Below are positions 39,241 to 52,955 of a stretch of 64,000 bases of DNA, in pieces. The notes under the pieces are model-generated. The model saw only the letters and a list, made by a program, of their open reading frames with translations. It ran no database searches and was not told the DNA's origin. The number at the start of each line of letters is the position of its first letter. Position 1 is the stretch's first letter. Made by a program: the position numbers and the translations under genes. Source of the DNA: Tipula vernalis (Eukaryota; Arthropoda; Insecta; Diptera; Tipulidae); NCBI GenBank assembly GCA_958295665.1, contig OY282560.1, positions 97,751,930 to 97,815,929 on the forward strand. Reading direction: 5' to 3'.

Positions 39241-40755
39241 ATGGTGAAAACTCTTATTTTCTGTATTTTGGTTTATGGTTATTGCATCATCTCGACATTA
39301 TACCAAATTTTTTTTTTCTGAGCGTTACGTCTCTTTATAACCGAAACACATATTTGGGATAATGGCCATGTGCACTATATCACGGCACCAAATTTTACTT
39401 GGTTTTAATTGCCAGAAGAAACCAGAATTTTTCAAATTTTTGATATGAATTAGTGGAATGGTGAGGGTAAACTTTAACTGTTCAAATTCACAGTTTAAAT
39501 TGTTTTGGAAACAATTTTAGAAAATTTGCAGTTGAGGAATATAAAATTTTAAGTCTCAGTAGATTACAGTGAATAAGTATTCCTGAGGCTTATCAAAATT
39601 TCCTCTTAGAACCAAAATTACTGAAGTTCTTATTTGTTCCCGTGTGAATCCCGGCTTAACTGATTTTAGGAACGAATTGTCCGAAAATCTTAGATCTGGA
39701 TATGGATTCCCAGTTTATTTCTAAAATCTCTCAGTATCTTAATTGAAGCTAGAATACCATGTAGGGGTTTGCAAACATGAACAGTGAGAATTTTTGTTTT
39801 GATTTAGCGTTAAGTAAACTAAATTTAAATGCCCATAACGTCCCGTCAATTTTTTTTTTCTGTATGTGTCAGTCCGCATTACATATCGGAATAATTGGCA
39901 AACATTTGACTTATTTCCCAATTTAGCAATAAATCAAACCAGTGATAAAATATCGACAGAAATCGAATTGGCAAGACCCATTTATCTTTTATTCAGAGGT
40001 ACTTAGATAATTAGATGCTGGTACTATACTTTACTACTACTCACCATGTGTGGCTTTACTTGTCTCTGGAAGATCTCATCTTTATTTAATAACATGCACG
40101 ATTAAAGATGAGATATTGAGATATTTGGCACAATGATTAGGCTAAGGTCATACAGTTATCCTTATAACTATCCTTGTTTAGAACTAAAACCTTAAAAAAA
40201 TAGTAAATTATACTGGAAATGCCAAAAATGGAGTGACATTTGTCTTATATTAGCGCTACGTTTATTTTTAATATTATTGTGTCATTAAACGGAGGACTTA
40301 TTAAACGGACACTTGTACTTCAAACCAACTTTAAAATTTTAAGAGATTGATTTCACTAAACGCGATTAGTCACTAAATTCGATATACGCTAATCTTAGAC
40401 TTGACACACTACGGCTAACTCGAAACATTTATGAAAAATTAGATTTTTAATCCTGAAGAAAATTTTTGAAATTTTAACAAAATTCTTAAATTTAATCAAA
40501 AGCAATATTTTAAAACCAGTTTTAACAAAAATTAATAAGTTTAGTCAATTTAATTGGTTTTGTGTAACTGCAAAATATTTTGAAAAGGATAAATTTTAGA
40601 TTTGGTACAAAACATCGAAATTAATTCAAAATTTACTAAAAACTCCAAAATTTTATTTTTATATCAGATTATTTCGATGTAATTTTGCTTATTTAGATTC
40701 TGTACCGACAGCGAGAAATTCGATGGGTTTGGTGCCATTTAGTGTTGGCTTATTA
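39241..40755. other. Unassigned AT-rich stretch
   Basis: No long repeat, splice-bounded frame or known element seen. A fragment near 40370-40430 (CACTAAATTCGATA, then GACACACTACGGCTAA) resembles the ends of the MITE at 15093-15249 and may be a decayed relative. Confidence 0.4.
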
Positions 40756-41215
40756 TGAAAGTTTTACAGTCCATTCATTATTCACTCATTATTTAGTCAA
40801 AATTCATACATTATTCACTCAATATTAATTTTTTAATCACCGTTGAATGATGACAGATAAATTCATTCATAAGTCAGTCATTACTCTCCAATTATTCACT
40901 GATCATTCATTAGCCGTCATCGATCATTCGGTCAATATTCAGTAAATAATGAGAGAATATTGAAATGAACATTGAATAATAAGCGAATGTTGAGTGAGTA
41001 ATGGGGTAATTTACCACACTGATGTGAACAATGACTGAATAGTGAGAGTATAACTATGACTGATAATGAGTGAATAAGGAGTAACCAATTAATGAATATT
41101 GTGTAAATAATGGATGTAATAACGAGTGAAATTATCATTCGCTAGTGAATAGTGTGTGGATAATATATGAATAATGAGTGAATAGTGTGTGAATCATGAG
41201 TGAAAATCAATTTTT
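40756..41215. repeat. ATTCACTCATT array that switches strand in the middle
   Basis: From 40756 to about 40935 the sequence is full of CATTATTCACTCATT-type words. From about 40940 to 41215 it is full of the complementary AATGAGTGAATAATG-type words. The two halves form one large imperfect palindrome. The 68-codon minus-strand frame inside is low complexity and not a gene. Confidence 0.8.
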
Positions 41216-41812
41216 CACTCGATAGCTAGATGTATATAACTAGATGGGCCTAAATTGAGCATTATAACTACTAATAGTTTAAAAACTCCTAATTCGATCT
41301 GATTATTAAATAACACAAGCATGATTTCTGATTCTTATCATAATTCTAAAACCGCTAACACCATATAGGGATTAACTGAAACATTTCTTTGTTTTTGATA
41401 TAGAACCGTAATAAGTAAAAAAATATTGGTGGACAATACAATCGAAACGCTTAAAATTTCATAAAAAAATGGTTTAAGAATTACTAGTTTTAAAAAGTTG
41501 TTAAATGGTCATAATTTAACCAAATGGTTACAAGAGTTTTTAAAATTAACCGAGATTTATTAAACAAATTTAATTGGTTTAAATTGAAAATGGTTAAAAT
41601 CATTATTTAATGAAAGTTCCTAAATCGTCACAATTTAACCAAATGGTTAGAAAAAAGGTCCAGAGAATATTAGTTAAAAATTAACGAAATTTTTTGTTGT
41701 TTTATTAATTACCTTAATTAACAGGACAAATCTTAATCTTTGATATATTCACGATATATGCCCAAATTTATATTTACAATTTTTTAAATTTACAAAGTGT
41801 CGTATATTTTGC

Positions 41813-41862
<50 letters not shown>

Positions 41863-43480
41863 CTTTTTCCACTGTGCGTGATGTATTGAGTTATTTAAGA
41901 TCTAAAATTAAAAATATCTTTCAAAATTATGTACAAAATCGTTCTCTAACTCAGACATTAGGCGCCGCCGCCGTTTAGCCAAAATACAAACGCAGATAGA
42001 AAAAAAAAAGTTTTTCACAATTTTATCATTTTGGATAAGGATGAGCTACGTGTTCTGCGTACGAGTGTAAAACATCTCTTCTCATTTACATATTAGAGTA
42101 TATACTAGTACATATATGTACATATATAAACACGATCGTTAAACCGTTAAAACAAAAATATTATTTTATTATGTTTATATTATATATATATATATATACG
42201 ATCGTGTTATAACAGCGGCGCAACAGCAGCCCGCAACCAAAAAATTCATTCAATAAAAGAGGAAAACATTGTATTTCTTATTTTTAATTCATAAAAATAA
42301 AAGTTTTTTTTTTTTTTTTTTCAAAATACGAGAGAACCGAAATTGTGTTAGAATTTTTTGTTTTTTTAAATTTTTTTATTTAGTTTTGCAATATAATGTA
42401 AATATATGTCTAAATTTATTTTCGAACTCTCGATTAGAAAATAAATTCTGAGTGTGTGTGTACGGTTGATGTAAAAAATATATTTATTCATCTTGTGAAA
42501 AACACAAAAACAAAATTTTCATCGAAAGTGGGGTGTTCTTCTCGAAATTGCGGTGTAAACTAATTTGATCTGGAAATTTCCTATTTTTGTTATTTTTTTA
42601 AAAAATTTTTTTGTGTGTGGAATCTGTCTGGTGCTGTGTGCCAGTCCTATACACATAACAACAATTCGAAGTGTATTTTATATATGTATGTACATACTCG
42701 TAATGTAAATACTTTTTTTTTAGTTTTCATTTTAATACAAACAATAACCGGATGTTTTAGAGTTTTTCATTTATGTTAATGTAACGTTTTAGATGGTTTG
42801 TTATTTTGAATTTTATAATATTTGAGAATACTCGCATTTAATATGAGATTTGTTTTTTTTTTTTTTTTTGGCAACAACAGTTTGTTGTATCATGTGAGTT
42901 GATCAATCTATTAATATTTTTTTAAATTTGTTATTTAAAAAAAAATCTAAATTCAAACAATATATTTAGAAATCTATATATGTATATACAAATAAATTAG
43001 TGTAGTTAATTAATGTGCTTATCGTAATTTTGTTCTAAGAATCAATACCGAAATACCGGTAATAGCACTCAAAATACCGGTGTAAAAAGTGAGCGATGTT
43101 GACTCACTTGTTCGTATATGTAGTTTGAGAAGTTTATTTAAAATTTTAAATCATGTCCTAAGCCTAATTTTTCCAATATTTAAGTTTATACGATCAACCC
43201 ACCATATTTGGGCATACAGCCCCACTTTATGCCTACTTCTATTTAAAACAAATTAAGTATAATAGAAAATTCAAAAGCAACCGGTTGAAATATTATACAA
43301 ATTTGTCCAAACCCGTTGGTTTACAGCATCAGACGTGCCTCATGCTTCTGGATATTCCTGCTTCTGCAATTCAAACATATTTAAGTCCTACAAATTGAAG
43401 GCCTTTTTACTAAATGGTTTGCCTACTTTCATATCTCCTCATTTCATTAATTATTTTACCTCTAAATGGTTGTATAAATA
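41216..43480. other. Unique AT-rich island with TA microsatellites and GC-rich spots
   Basis: Contains a long pure (TA)n run at about 41818-41860 and a shorter one at 42179-42197. GC-richer spots lie at 41960-41985 (GGCGCCGCCGCCG) and 42209-42240 (CAGCGGCGCAACAGCAGCCC). ACACGATCGT at 42130-42139 is repeated in inverted form at 42198-42207, around the shorter TA run. No open frame with splice sites is evident; a promoter or untranslated exon cannot be excluded. Confidence 0.45.
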
Positions 43481-46400
43481 AATCGAAGATTTTTGTGCAA
43501 AATTTTGAAATACAAAAATTAAAAGATTTCATTACTTTTTGTCGGATAAGCAAATTTCTGGTCCATACAGATATAATTTATGGTTAATGTGGTTTTAAGC
43601 GGAATTGGTTAATTTTTAGCAAAATTATTGAATTTTTTGCGAGTTAAAAGTTTAAAAATTTAAAATTTTGTATTTTAAATTTTAAAAGTTTTAAATTTCC
43701 AAATTTTTAAAAATTCATTATTAAAATGTATAAAAGTTTTAAAAACGTCTAAATAGTTAGTTCTAAACCGTAAAATGTTTCAATTTTTTTTAAATTTTCC
43801 GCTAATTTTTAAATAATTTTAGGTATTTAAAGAAATTTTTCATTTAACTATTTACGGAAGACATAAAACTTGTTGATTTTAATTTTAAAAGCTTTAGAAT
43901 TTTTGATTTTTGAAAGTATTGAAATGATTTTAGAATTAATCGAAGATGTTTGTTCAAAATTTTAAAATACGGAATTTAAGAAATTTAAATTAATTTTTGG
44001 TAGTCGATTTTAAGCTGAATCGATTAATTATTGATATGGTTACTGAATTTTTTGTGTGTCGAAAATTAAAAATTTCATATTTAAAATTTTGAGAATTAAG
44101 ACATTTGAAATTTTAAAAAATAATTGTTGAAATGTGTAAACAGTTATAAAAACATTTTAAAATTTCAATGTATTAAAAATTTCAAATTTTTTGGAAATTT
44201 TCAGCAAATTTTCAAATTGTTTTAGAAATTTTATTAATTTTGGTTTCATCTGCATGTTTTTGGTTAACACAGACATTATTTATGGTTAAGGTGATTGTTA
44301 CACAAAATTGGTAAATTATTAGCAAAGATTCTGAATTTTTTTCTAGTTAAAAGTAAAAAAGTTAAAAATTTTGTATTTTAAACTTTGAAAGTTAAAACAT
44401 CTAAATTTTTAAAAATCTTTTGTTATAATATATTAACGTCGTAAAAAGTTCGAAAAAACAATTTGCACAAAATTAAAATTTAAAATTTTTCGGGAATTTT
44501 CAGCTAATTTTCAAATTATTTTATATTTTTAAAGAAATTTAATTTTTTAATAAAACTATTTATGTTCAAAATTTTGAAACAGAATTGAAGAAATTTTATT
44601 AATTTTTGTTTCAAGTGCAAATTTTTGCAAAAATTAAAAATTTGGTATTTTAAATTTCAAAAGCTAAGACATCTGAACTTTTAAAAAATCATTGTTTAAT
44701 GTGTATCAATGTGTAGAAAGTTACCAAACCGTCATAAAGGTTTGAAAATTTCAAAAATTTCAAAGAATAAAAAATTTAAGTTTTTTAATTTCAGAATTTA
44801 AGAAATTTTATTGTATATTTGGCTTAAGCAGAATAGATGAATTATTATTAAATTTATTGAATTTTTTGCGAGATACAGAAAAAAAATATACTTTAAATTT
44901 TTAAATTTAAGGCATCTATATTTTTAAATAAACACCACGAAGGGTTCAAAATTCAAAAATATGAAAATATTAAAAATTTTAATTTTTAACTAATTTTCAA
45001 ATTATTTTCGATGTTTAAAGAAATTTTAAATTTTACTGCTTACGAAATCAATGCAAACTTGTTATTTTTGTTCTTAAAAGCTCCGAAGTTTAAGGATTAG
45101 AAATGACTGGGGTGTGATTATAAAATGAATCACGGAAATCTTTGTTTAAAATTTTGAAATATAGAATTTATGAAATTTTATTAATTTTGGTTTCACCTGC
45201 AAATTTTTAGTTCATACTAATACATATGGACTTTTATAAATTCATTGTTAAAATGTGTGGAAAGTTACCAAAACGTTAGAAAGTGTTGAACATTTCAAAA
45301 ATTGTATTTTTATTTTTTTACCTTTCAGCTAATATTCAAATTATTTGTAAAATGCTAATTTTGATTTTAAAAGTTTTTTTTTTTTTATTATCTTAAAATA
45401 AAATTTTGAATTGTACTGCTTGCGAAAGCAAGAAATACTTGTTAATTTTTGTTTCACCTGCAAATTTTTGATTCATACTAATACTTCCGAACTTTTAAAA
45501 GCTATAATTTTTATTAAATATTTAAAGAAATTCAACATTTAACCGTTTACAAAAGATATGAAACTTGTTAAATTTGTTGTTAAAAGCTGAAGAATTTTTG
45601 ATTATTTAAAGGATTTAAATGATTTTAAAATGAATCGAAGATCTTTGGTTCAAAATTTTGAAATACAGAATTTACGAAATTTTATTGAATTTTGGTTCAC
45701 ATGACTTAAGCAGGATATTTGAAATATTGCTAAGGTTATTGAATTTTTTGCGGGATACAGACAAAAAAATTAGGAATTTTCAGTTTTAAATTTTTTAATT
45801 AAGACACCAACATTTTTTGAAATTCATTTTTAAAATGTGTAATACAGAATTGAAGGAATTTTAATTATTTTTGATTCATCAGAAAATTTTTGTTTCACAC
45901 AAACATCTAATATGGTTAATGCGATTTTAAGCTTAATTGATGAATTATTAGCAAAGTTACTGAATGAGGCATAAAGAGTTCAAAATTAAAACTATTTAAG
46001 TATTAGAATTAGTTTTTATTTTCAACTAGTTTTTAAGTTATTTCAGATATTTAAAGATATTTTACATTGAACTGTGTACGAAAGAAATGAAACTTGTTAA
46101 TTTTATTTTAAAAGCTCTAGAATTTAAAATTTTTGAAAGTGTATTGGAATGATTTTAGAATTAATTGAAGATTATATTTATGTTTGTTGAGCCAATATTT
46201 AAATAATTAAATAAATTTCGAATCCTTTTCGGATTCATTCTCCAAAGATTAAGATTTTGCTTTTGAGAATGAATCCGAATAGGATTCGAAAGCCAAAGCT
46301 ATAAATTAAATTTAAATAATGAGCCCAAGGCCAATAAAACATTTGTTTAATTTATCGAAGAAGTTTGTTTAAAATTTTAAAATACGGAAATTAAGAAATT

Positions 46401-49400
46401 AAATTAATGTTTGGTAATTTTAAACGGAATCGATTAATTATAGTTACTAAATTCTTTGCGAGTCGAAAATTAAAAATTTCAAATTTTAAATTTTGAGAAT
46501 TGAGACATGTGAAATTTTAAAAATAAATTATTAAAATGTGTAAACAGTTAGTTACAAAAACGTTAAAAAATTTCAATGTACGAGTATTAAAAATTTCAAA
46601 TTTTTTTGAAATTTTCAGCTAATTTTCAAATTGTTTCGGATGTTTAAAGAAATTTTAAATTTTAGTGAATCGTAGATCTTTGTTCAAAATTTTGTAATAC
46701 AAAATTGAAGAAATTTTATTAATTTTGGTTTCATCCGCATGTTTTTGGTTAACACAGACAATATTTATGGTTAATGTGATGTTAGACATAATGGTAAATT
46801 ATTAGCAAAGATTCTGAATTTTTTGCTAGTTAAAAGTAAAAAAGTTAAAAATTTTGTATTTTAAACTTTGAAAGTTAAAACATCTAAATTTTTAAAAATC
46901 TTTTGTTATAATATATGAACGTCATAAAAAGTTCTAAACCTAAACAATTTGCACAAAATTAAAATTTAAAATTTTTTGGGAATTTTCAGCTAATTTTCAA
47001 ATTATTTTGCATATTTAAAGAAATTTAATTTTTTAATAAAACAATTATCTATGTTCAAAATTTATAAATACACAGAATTGAAGAAATTTTTTTAATTTTT
47101 GTTCCATGTGGAAATTTTTAAAAAAATTAAAAATTTGGTATTTTAAATTTTGAAAGCTTAGACATCTGAACTTTTAAAAGTTTATTGTTAAAATATGTAG
47201 AAAGTTACAAAAAAGTCATAAAGGGTTGAAAATTTCTAAAACTTAAATTTTTTAATTTCAGAATTTAAAAAATTTTATTGAATTTTGGTTTACATGGCTT
47301 AAGCAGAATTGATGAATTATTATTAAATTTATTGAATTTTTTGCGAGGCACAGATGAAAAATTAAAAATTTTCTATTTTAAATTTTAAAGTTAAGACATC
47401 TAAATTTTTTAAAATCCATTGTTAAAATGTGTAATACAGAATTGAAGAAATACAATTTTTCTTTTTCTTCCCTTCTTCTTAATCTTAGATTTATATGTGA
47501 ATTTTTGGTTCACACAGTCATATAATATGGTTAATACGATTTTAAGCTTATTTGATGAATTATTAGCAAAGTTACTGAATTTTTGCGAGTTAAAGTTGAA
47601 AAATTAAAAAAGAATATAATTTAAATTTTTAAATTTAAGGCATCTATATTTTTAAACAGACGCCACAAAGGGTTCAAAATTCAAAAATATAAAAGTATTA
47701 AAAATTTTAATTTTTAACTAATTTTCAAATTATTTTCGATGTTTAAAGAAATTTTAAGTTTTACGTTAAAAGCTCCGAAGTTTTAGGATTAGAAATGACT
47801 GAGGTGATTGTAAAATGAATCACGGAAATATTTGTTTAAAATTTTGAAACACAGAATTTATGAAATTTTATTAATTTTTGTTTCAGCAAGTTTAGGATTT
47901 TTTTAAGATTGAAATGGTTTTAAAATGAATCGAAGATCTTGGTTCAAAATTTTGAGATACAGATTTTAAGAAATTTTAGTTCATTGGCCTAAGCAGGATA
48001 GATAAATTGTTGGTAAAGTTGAATTTTGGAAGATGTAATTTTTTTTTGGGAGATACAGACGAAAAATTAAGAATTTTTAAATGTTAATGTTTAAACATCT
48101 AAATTTTTTAAAATTCATTGTTTAAATTGTAATACAGAATTGACAAAATTTTATTAATTTTTGATTAATCGGAACATTTTTGGTTCACACAAACAAATAA
48201 TATGGTTGATGCGATTTTAAGCTTAATTAATGAATTACTATCAAAGTTGCTAAATTTTTTGCGAGTTAAATCTAAATTTATGTGTATAAAAAGTTATAAA
48301 AACGCCATGAAGGGTTCAAAACTCAAAGACATGAAACTATTCAAAATTCAAAAAAAAATTCAATTTTTAATTAATTTTCAAATTATTTTCGATGTTTAAA
48401 AAAATTTTAAATTTATCTGCTTTCGAAAGCAATGAAGGCTTGTTAATTTTGTTATTATCACGAACGCATCTTTGTTCAACATTTTGAAATACAGAATTTA
48501 TGAGATTTTATTTATTTTTGTTTCACCTGCAAATTTGTGGTTCGTACAAAGACTTCTGAACTTTTAAAAATTCACTGTTAAAATGTAAAGAAAGTTACTA
48601 AAACGTCAAAAAGAGTTGAAAATTTCAAAAATTTCTAAGAATAAAAAGTTTTAATTTTTTTTTTTAAATATTTAAAGAAATTCAACATTTAACCGTTTAC
48701 GAAAGAAATGAAACTTGTTAAATTTGCTGAAGAATTTTTGATTTTTTAAAGGATTGAAATGATTTTAAAATGAATTGATGATCTTTGTTAAATATTTTGA
48801 AATACAGAATTTACGAAGTTTTATTGAATTTTGGTTCACATTACTTAAGTTTAAGCAGGATAGATAAATTATTAGAATTTTGTGTTTCAAATTTTTAAGT
48901 TGAGACTATTAAGTTGAGAAATTTTATTAATTTTTGATTCATCGGAAAATTTTTGGTTCACCCAAACATACGTATAATATGGTTAATGCGATTTTGCAAA
49001 GTTACTGAATTAGGTTCAAAATTAATAAAATGCAAGTATTAGAATTTTTTTTTTTTAATTTTCAACTAATTTTTAAATTTTTTTCAGATATTTAAAGATA
49101 TTTTACATTGATTTTAAAAGCTCTAGAATTTTAGATTTTTGAAGGTATTGAAATGATTTTAGTTCGAAGATCTTTCTGCAGAATTTAAGAAGCTTTATTA
49201 ATTTTGGTTACATTTATGAACTTTTGGTTTACACAGACAGATATGTAATGTCATATGCATAATGCCATTTTAAGCGAAATTCTTGAATTATAGGCAAAAT
49301 AAAAGTTTTTCAATTTTTTGCTAGTTAACGTTGAAAAATTACAAGAAATTGTGTTTTAAAATTTGAAAGCTAAGGCATCCCAAACATTTTATTGTTAAAA

Positions 49401-50333
49401 TGTTACAACAACATAAGAAACAGTTTAAAATTTCAAAAATTCAAGTATTAAAAATTTTAATTTTTTTTTCAACTAATTTTAAATTATTTCAGATATTTTT
49501 TAAAAGTTCTAGAATTTAAAATTTTTAAAAGTATTGTAATTTTATTAATTTTTATTTCATTCTGCAAGTTCTTGGTTCACGAAGACATCATTTATGAAGT
49601 GGATTTTATGGTTAATATGGTTTCAGGTGGAATTGTTGAATTATTAGCAAAGTTTCTGAATTTTTTGCTGGTTAAAAGTCGAAAAGTGAATAATTTTAAA
49701 TTTCAAAATTTAAAAGTTAAGACATCCAAATTTTAAAATATTCTTTGTTACATTATTTAAACGTCACAAAAAGTTCTAAGACTAAAAAATTTGTAAGAAT
49801 AAAAATTTTAAATTTTTTGAAATATTTAGCGTTAAAAGTATACAAATTAAAAATTTTATATTAAAATTTCAAAAATTAAAACATAAAGTTGAACTCTTAA
49901 AATGTTAATTTTTGGTTAATTTTTAAATTATTTTCTATATTTAAAGAAATTTTTAAAATTTAACGAATCAAAGATTTTTGTTCAAAATTGTATATGACAA
50001 AATTAAAGAAATTTTATTAATTTTTGTTCCATCTGTAAATTATTGGTTCACGCAAACGCCATTTATGGTTAATGTGATTTTAGGCGGTATTGTTGAATTG
50101 TTAGCAAGGTTATCGATTTTTTTGCGAGTTAAAAGTCGAAAAATTAAAAATTAGGTATTTTAAATTTTAAAATTTAAGGCATCTAAATTTTTAAAAGTTC
50201 ATCATAAAGAGTTCATAACCCTAATAGTTTGAAAGAAAGAATAAAAATTTAAAATTTTAGAAATGTTTCCAAACAACAAAAAATTTAAACAACAAAATAT
50301 ATAATAAAAAACTTTCCCGGGTATGTGGTTGTA
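43481..50333. repeat. Large diverged array, left part (TTCAAAATTTTGAAATACAG type)
   Basis: The recurring order is GAAGATCTTTGTTCAAAATTT, GAAATACAGAATTTA, GGTTCACACAGACA, ATTAGCAAAGTTACTGAA, then TTTCAAATTATTTTCGAT. A higher-order unit is visible: 43900-45230 recurs at about 46340-47900 with offsets of roughly 2.4-2.7 kb. The block looks G-rich and C-poor on the plus strand. The single 65-codon frame at 48202-48399 lies inside and is not a gene. Confidence 0.8.
46186..46323. mobile_element. Hairpin MITE or foldback insert, about 140 bp, inside the array
   Basis: Core arms at 46216-46242 and 46265-46291 are 27 bases each with one mismatch (starting TTTCGAATCC, ending TTCATTCTC). Outside them imperfect pairing continues through AT-rich sequence to GAGCC near 46190 and its partner GGGCTC (46320-46325 region). 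The related array copy at about 43930-43970 lacks it. No coding capacity. Confidence 0.75.
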
Positions 50334-52185
50334 CCTTTATGTTTACAACCACATTCTCGGGTAAGTTTTTAATTTTAAAAATCAAAAATTTCTACGATTT
50401 AGAGTTCGTACCGAATTAATTTTCAGTAACTTTCTAATTATTTATCCTCAATCAGTTTTTAATTTTTTTGGGGGAAAAATCTTTTAGAGCACAGGTAGCA
50501 GTTCCCTTTATGTGTAATTCTTCCAGTAGTATCACGTTCTTGAAGAGTAGAAGACGAACTATCTAAAAGATGACTAAATCCAAAATTCAATGTACGGCCC
50601 AACATAGCTTCTATTCCATTTTTTGTGGAAAAATGACGGGTAATTTGAATACTTGTGGAACGTTGGGTTATTCCTGGCATAACCAACTGTTCACAAAATT
50701 TTTTGTAAAAATCTACGTCGAGAATTAGTTGCAGTTTTTAAAACCGTATTGTTTTCTTTATAAATTATAAATGCCGCTAATGCTGCTACATCCAATATGT
50801 TGTAAAAAATGCTTGCGGCCACCGGTTGGTTCTTATTTTACATGAATATTCTTCAAGCATTTTATCCATATTGTCGACTCCGCCCTTTGTCCTATTATTT
50901 GTCGTTATGCTTAGTTGATAAGAGAACTACAGCTTTGTTCTTCTTTGGAAATTAGGAACACATTGTGATATTATTGCTGAATCCAAATACAGATGATTAA
51001 ACTGATCGAGGTTGACCTTTCACAATTAGGAAATTTGGAGGTATAAAGCGACGTCTTTTATTAACCGTACCTAGTATTGATAGATTACAATCAAGCATCA
51101 AACTAGAAGCTAGATTATAACTGGTGAAAAAATTATCGCATGTTATGTTTCGACCACTTCCATGAAATAGGTTGTATCATAAATCCTTCACTACTCTTTC
51201 GCCCTGATTTGTTTCCCGTTGACCTGATGCGTCCATCCCGGTAAATATTTGACCTTTTATTGGATATGAAGTACTAGTAAGCGCTGGCTACGAGTGTTCC
51301 CATTTTCCAATCGAATATAACGATTTATTGTATAAAACCGCTGAAGACCCATTGAAGCACGATAAAGAGGATGAGCACAAGAACTCCATAAATCTTGTGT
51401 ATAAATAAAATGATACCGAGATAGGCGTCAAACTCAGCGGCGGTTATTGTCTTCCACATACGTTGCGTTTCATTTGGGTTTTCGGCATTTCATGCCTGAT
51501 AACTTTGAGCGCCTTTCCGATTCGTCTCACGAATAATAATATCACAAATTTCATTTGTTATTATTAGTTTAAACGTATGTAGAATATTTAGGCCCAACGT
51601 TTTTTTTTGTTGGTCCAGCAGTGGCCATTTTTAAAATATTATGAGACAGATTTCTTCGAGGTAGTGGGGGAACTTCACTTCATACTGTTCCGTCTCTTGC
51701 TTTCTATTCAACAGGTGAAGGTTGTTCAACATTTTTATTTGCCAATTCTTCCACTAGGTCATCATCATCATCTGAATCGTCATCTTCTGGGTTGTATTCT
51801 GATAGAATCGATTCTTCTGCATCGGAAGCTAGGTCATCTATATCTCGTTCTAGTTCTGCATTTGCTTCTTGTTCAGCTGGTACAAGGGGAGATACCCCCC
51901 TAACCCACTCTAATAATAACAATAAATTTACTCGTATATATAATATGTTTCAAGCTTTACAATCAAAAATATTTACGCCATTTTCCATACGCTTCCTTTT
52001 CTGCATAAGATAATATTGTCAGCTGTTAAACAGTTAACCATTCTCCATCCATCTTAAATTAAAACTAAATTTAGGTTTATATTAATTTTACTAACTTGTA
52101 TTAGTACTCAAACGAATTTTCGGTACTTACCCGGGTATGTTGGTTGTAAAGAGGAAGGTTAAATAATTGGTTGTAAACATAAAGG
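50334..52185 (-). mobile_element. Degenerate piggyBac-like transposon, about 1.85 kb
   Basis: The ends are an 18-base inverted repeat, CCTTTATGTTTACAACCA at 50334-50351 and its complement at 52168-52185, followed on the right by TTAA (52186-52189), the piggyBac target. The right side carries a second, inner end-like copy (GGTTGTAAAGAGGAAGG-TTAA, ending 52162). The left side carries an outer inverted piece (CCCGGGTATGTGGTTGTA, 50316-50333) instead of a clean TTAA. Repeat-array sequence lies on both sides, so the element jumped into the array. Confidence 0.85.
50459..51922 (-). pseudogene. piggyBac transposase pseudogene
   Basis: Cut-and-paste transposase remnant, read on the minus strand. The first 72 residues or so (51704-51922) are acidic, as usual for the N-terminus. 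AEFDAYLGIILF follows near 51417-51439, then a GQRETNQGERVVKDL-type segment near 51190-51235. The core reads NITCDNFFTSYNLA (51120-51165) and TKGGVDNMDKMLEEYS (about 50843-50890), each holding a catalytic Asp of the DDD triad. NRWPQ follows, and the last 75 residues (50459-50686) end shortly after CYLCSKR, so the Cys-rich C-terminus is cut short. I could not find the segment with the first catalytic Asp. Several frameshifts and stops separate the pieces; it is inactive. Confidence 0.88.
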
Positions 52186-52189
52186 TTAA

Positions 52190-52955
52190 TTTTCAAAGTA
52201 TTTTAGATATTTAAATGAATTTTAAATTTTACTGCTTACGAAAGAAATAAAAACTTGTTAATTTTGTTCTTAGAAGCTCCGGAATTTGAGATTTCAGAAA
52301 CAATTGTTTTATATGGAAATTTTTGCTATTTTAAAAGTCGAAAAATTGAAATGAAAACGTGTTAATTTTGTCTTTAAAAAATCCTAAATTTAAGATTTTA
52401 GATAGGATTTAGGATTGACATGATTTTACAATAAACTGATGATTGTCCAAAATTCTGAAATACGGAATTGAAGAAAGTCAATAATTTTTGCTTCATTTGC
52501 ATATTTTCCAAAAATTTTCTCAATTATTTTAGAAATTTAAAAAAGAGTTTCTGTTCAGGAGAGAATTGACAACTTGCTGAGTTTATTTTTAACGGCTCTA
52601 TTAGAATTAGAATTTTGGAATGTAGAAAACTTTGAGATGATTTTAAAATAAATCGAAGATCTTTCTTCAAAATTTTGAAATACAAAATTGAAGATGATTT
52701 GTGGAACATCTGCAAATTTTATAAGTCTAAAACTTATAAATTTTTAAAAATTCATTTTAAAATGTGTAAAATGTTACAAAAACCTCATAATGTAAACTTC
52801 AAGAAAAAAATAGACAATTAAATTTTTGTTGATGAAATTGCTCAATTTTCTGCTAAAAATGCTTACGGTTTACAATTAGATCTATACAAATATTCTTATG
52901 CAGAACTTACCTATTGATATTTTTCTCTTTTCTAGTTACCTCAAAAATTAAAAAA
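52190..52955. repeat. Right part of the large array, beyond piggyBac
   Basis: Continues the 43.5-50.3 kb array: ACTGCTTACGAAAGAAAT, then CGAAGATCTTTCTTCAAAATTTTGAAATAC near 52650. It starts directly after the TTAA of the piggyBac right end. No gene. Confidence 0.75.

Noticed and set aside
51607..52013. Plus-strand frames of 98 and 73 codons
   Set aside because: They are antisense to the acidic N-terminus of the piggyBac transposase.
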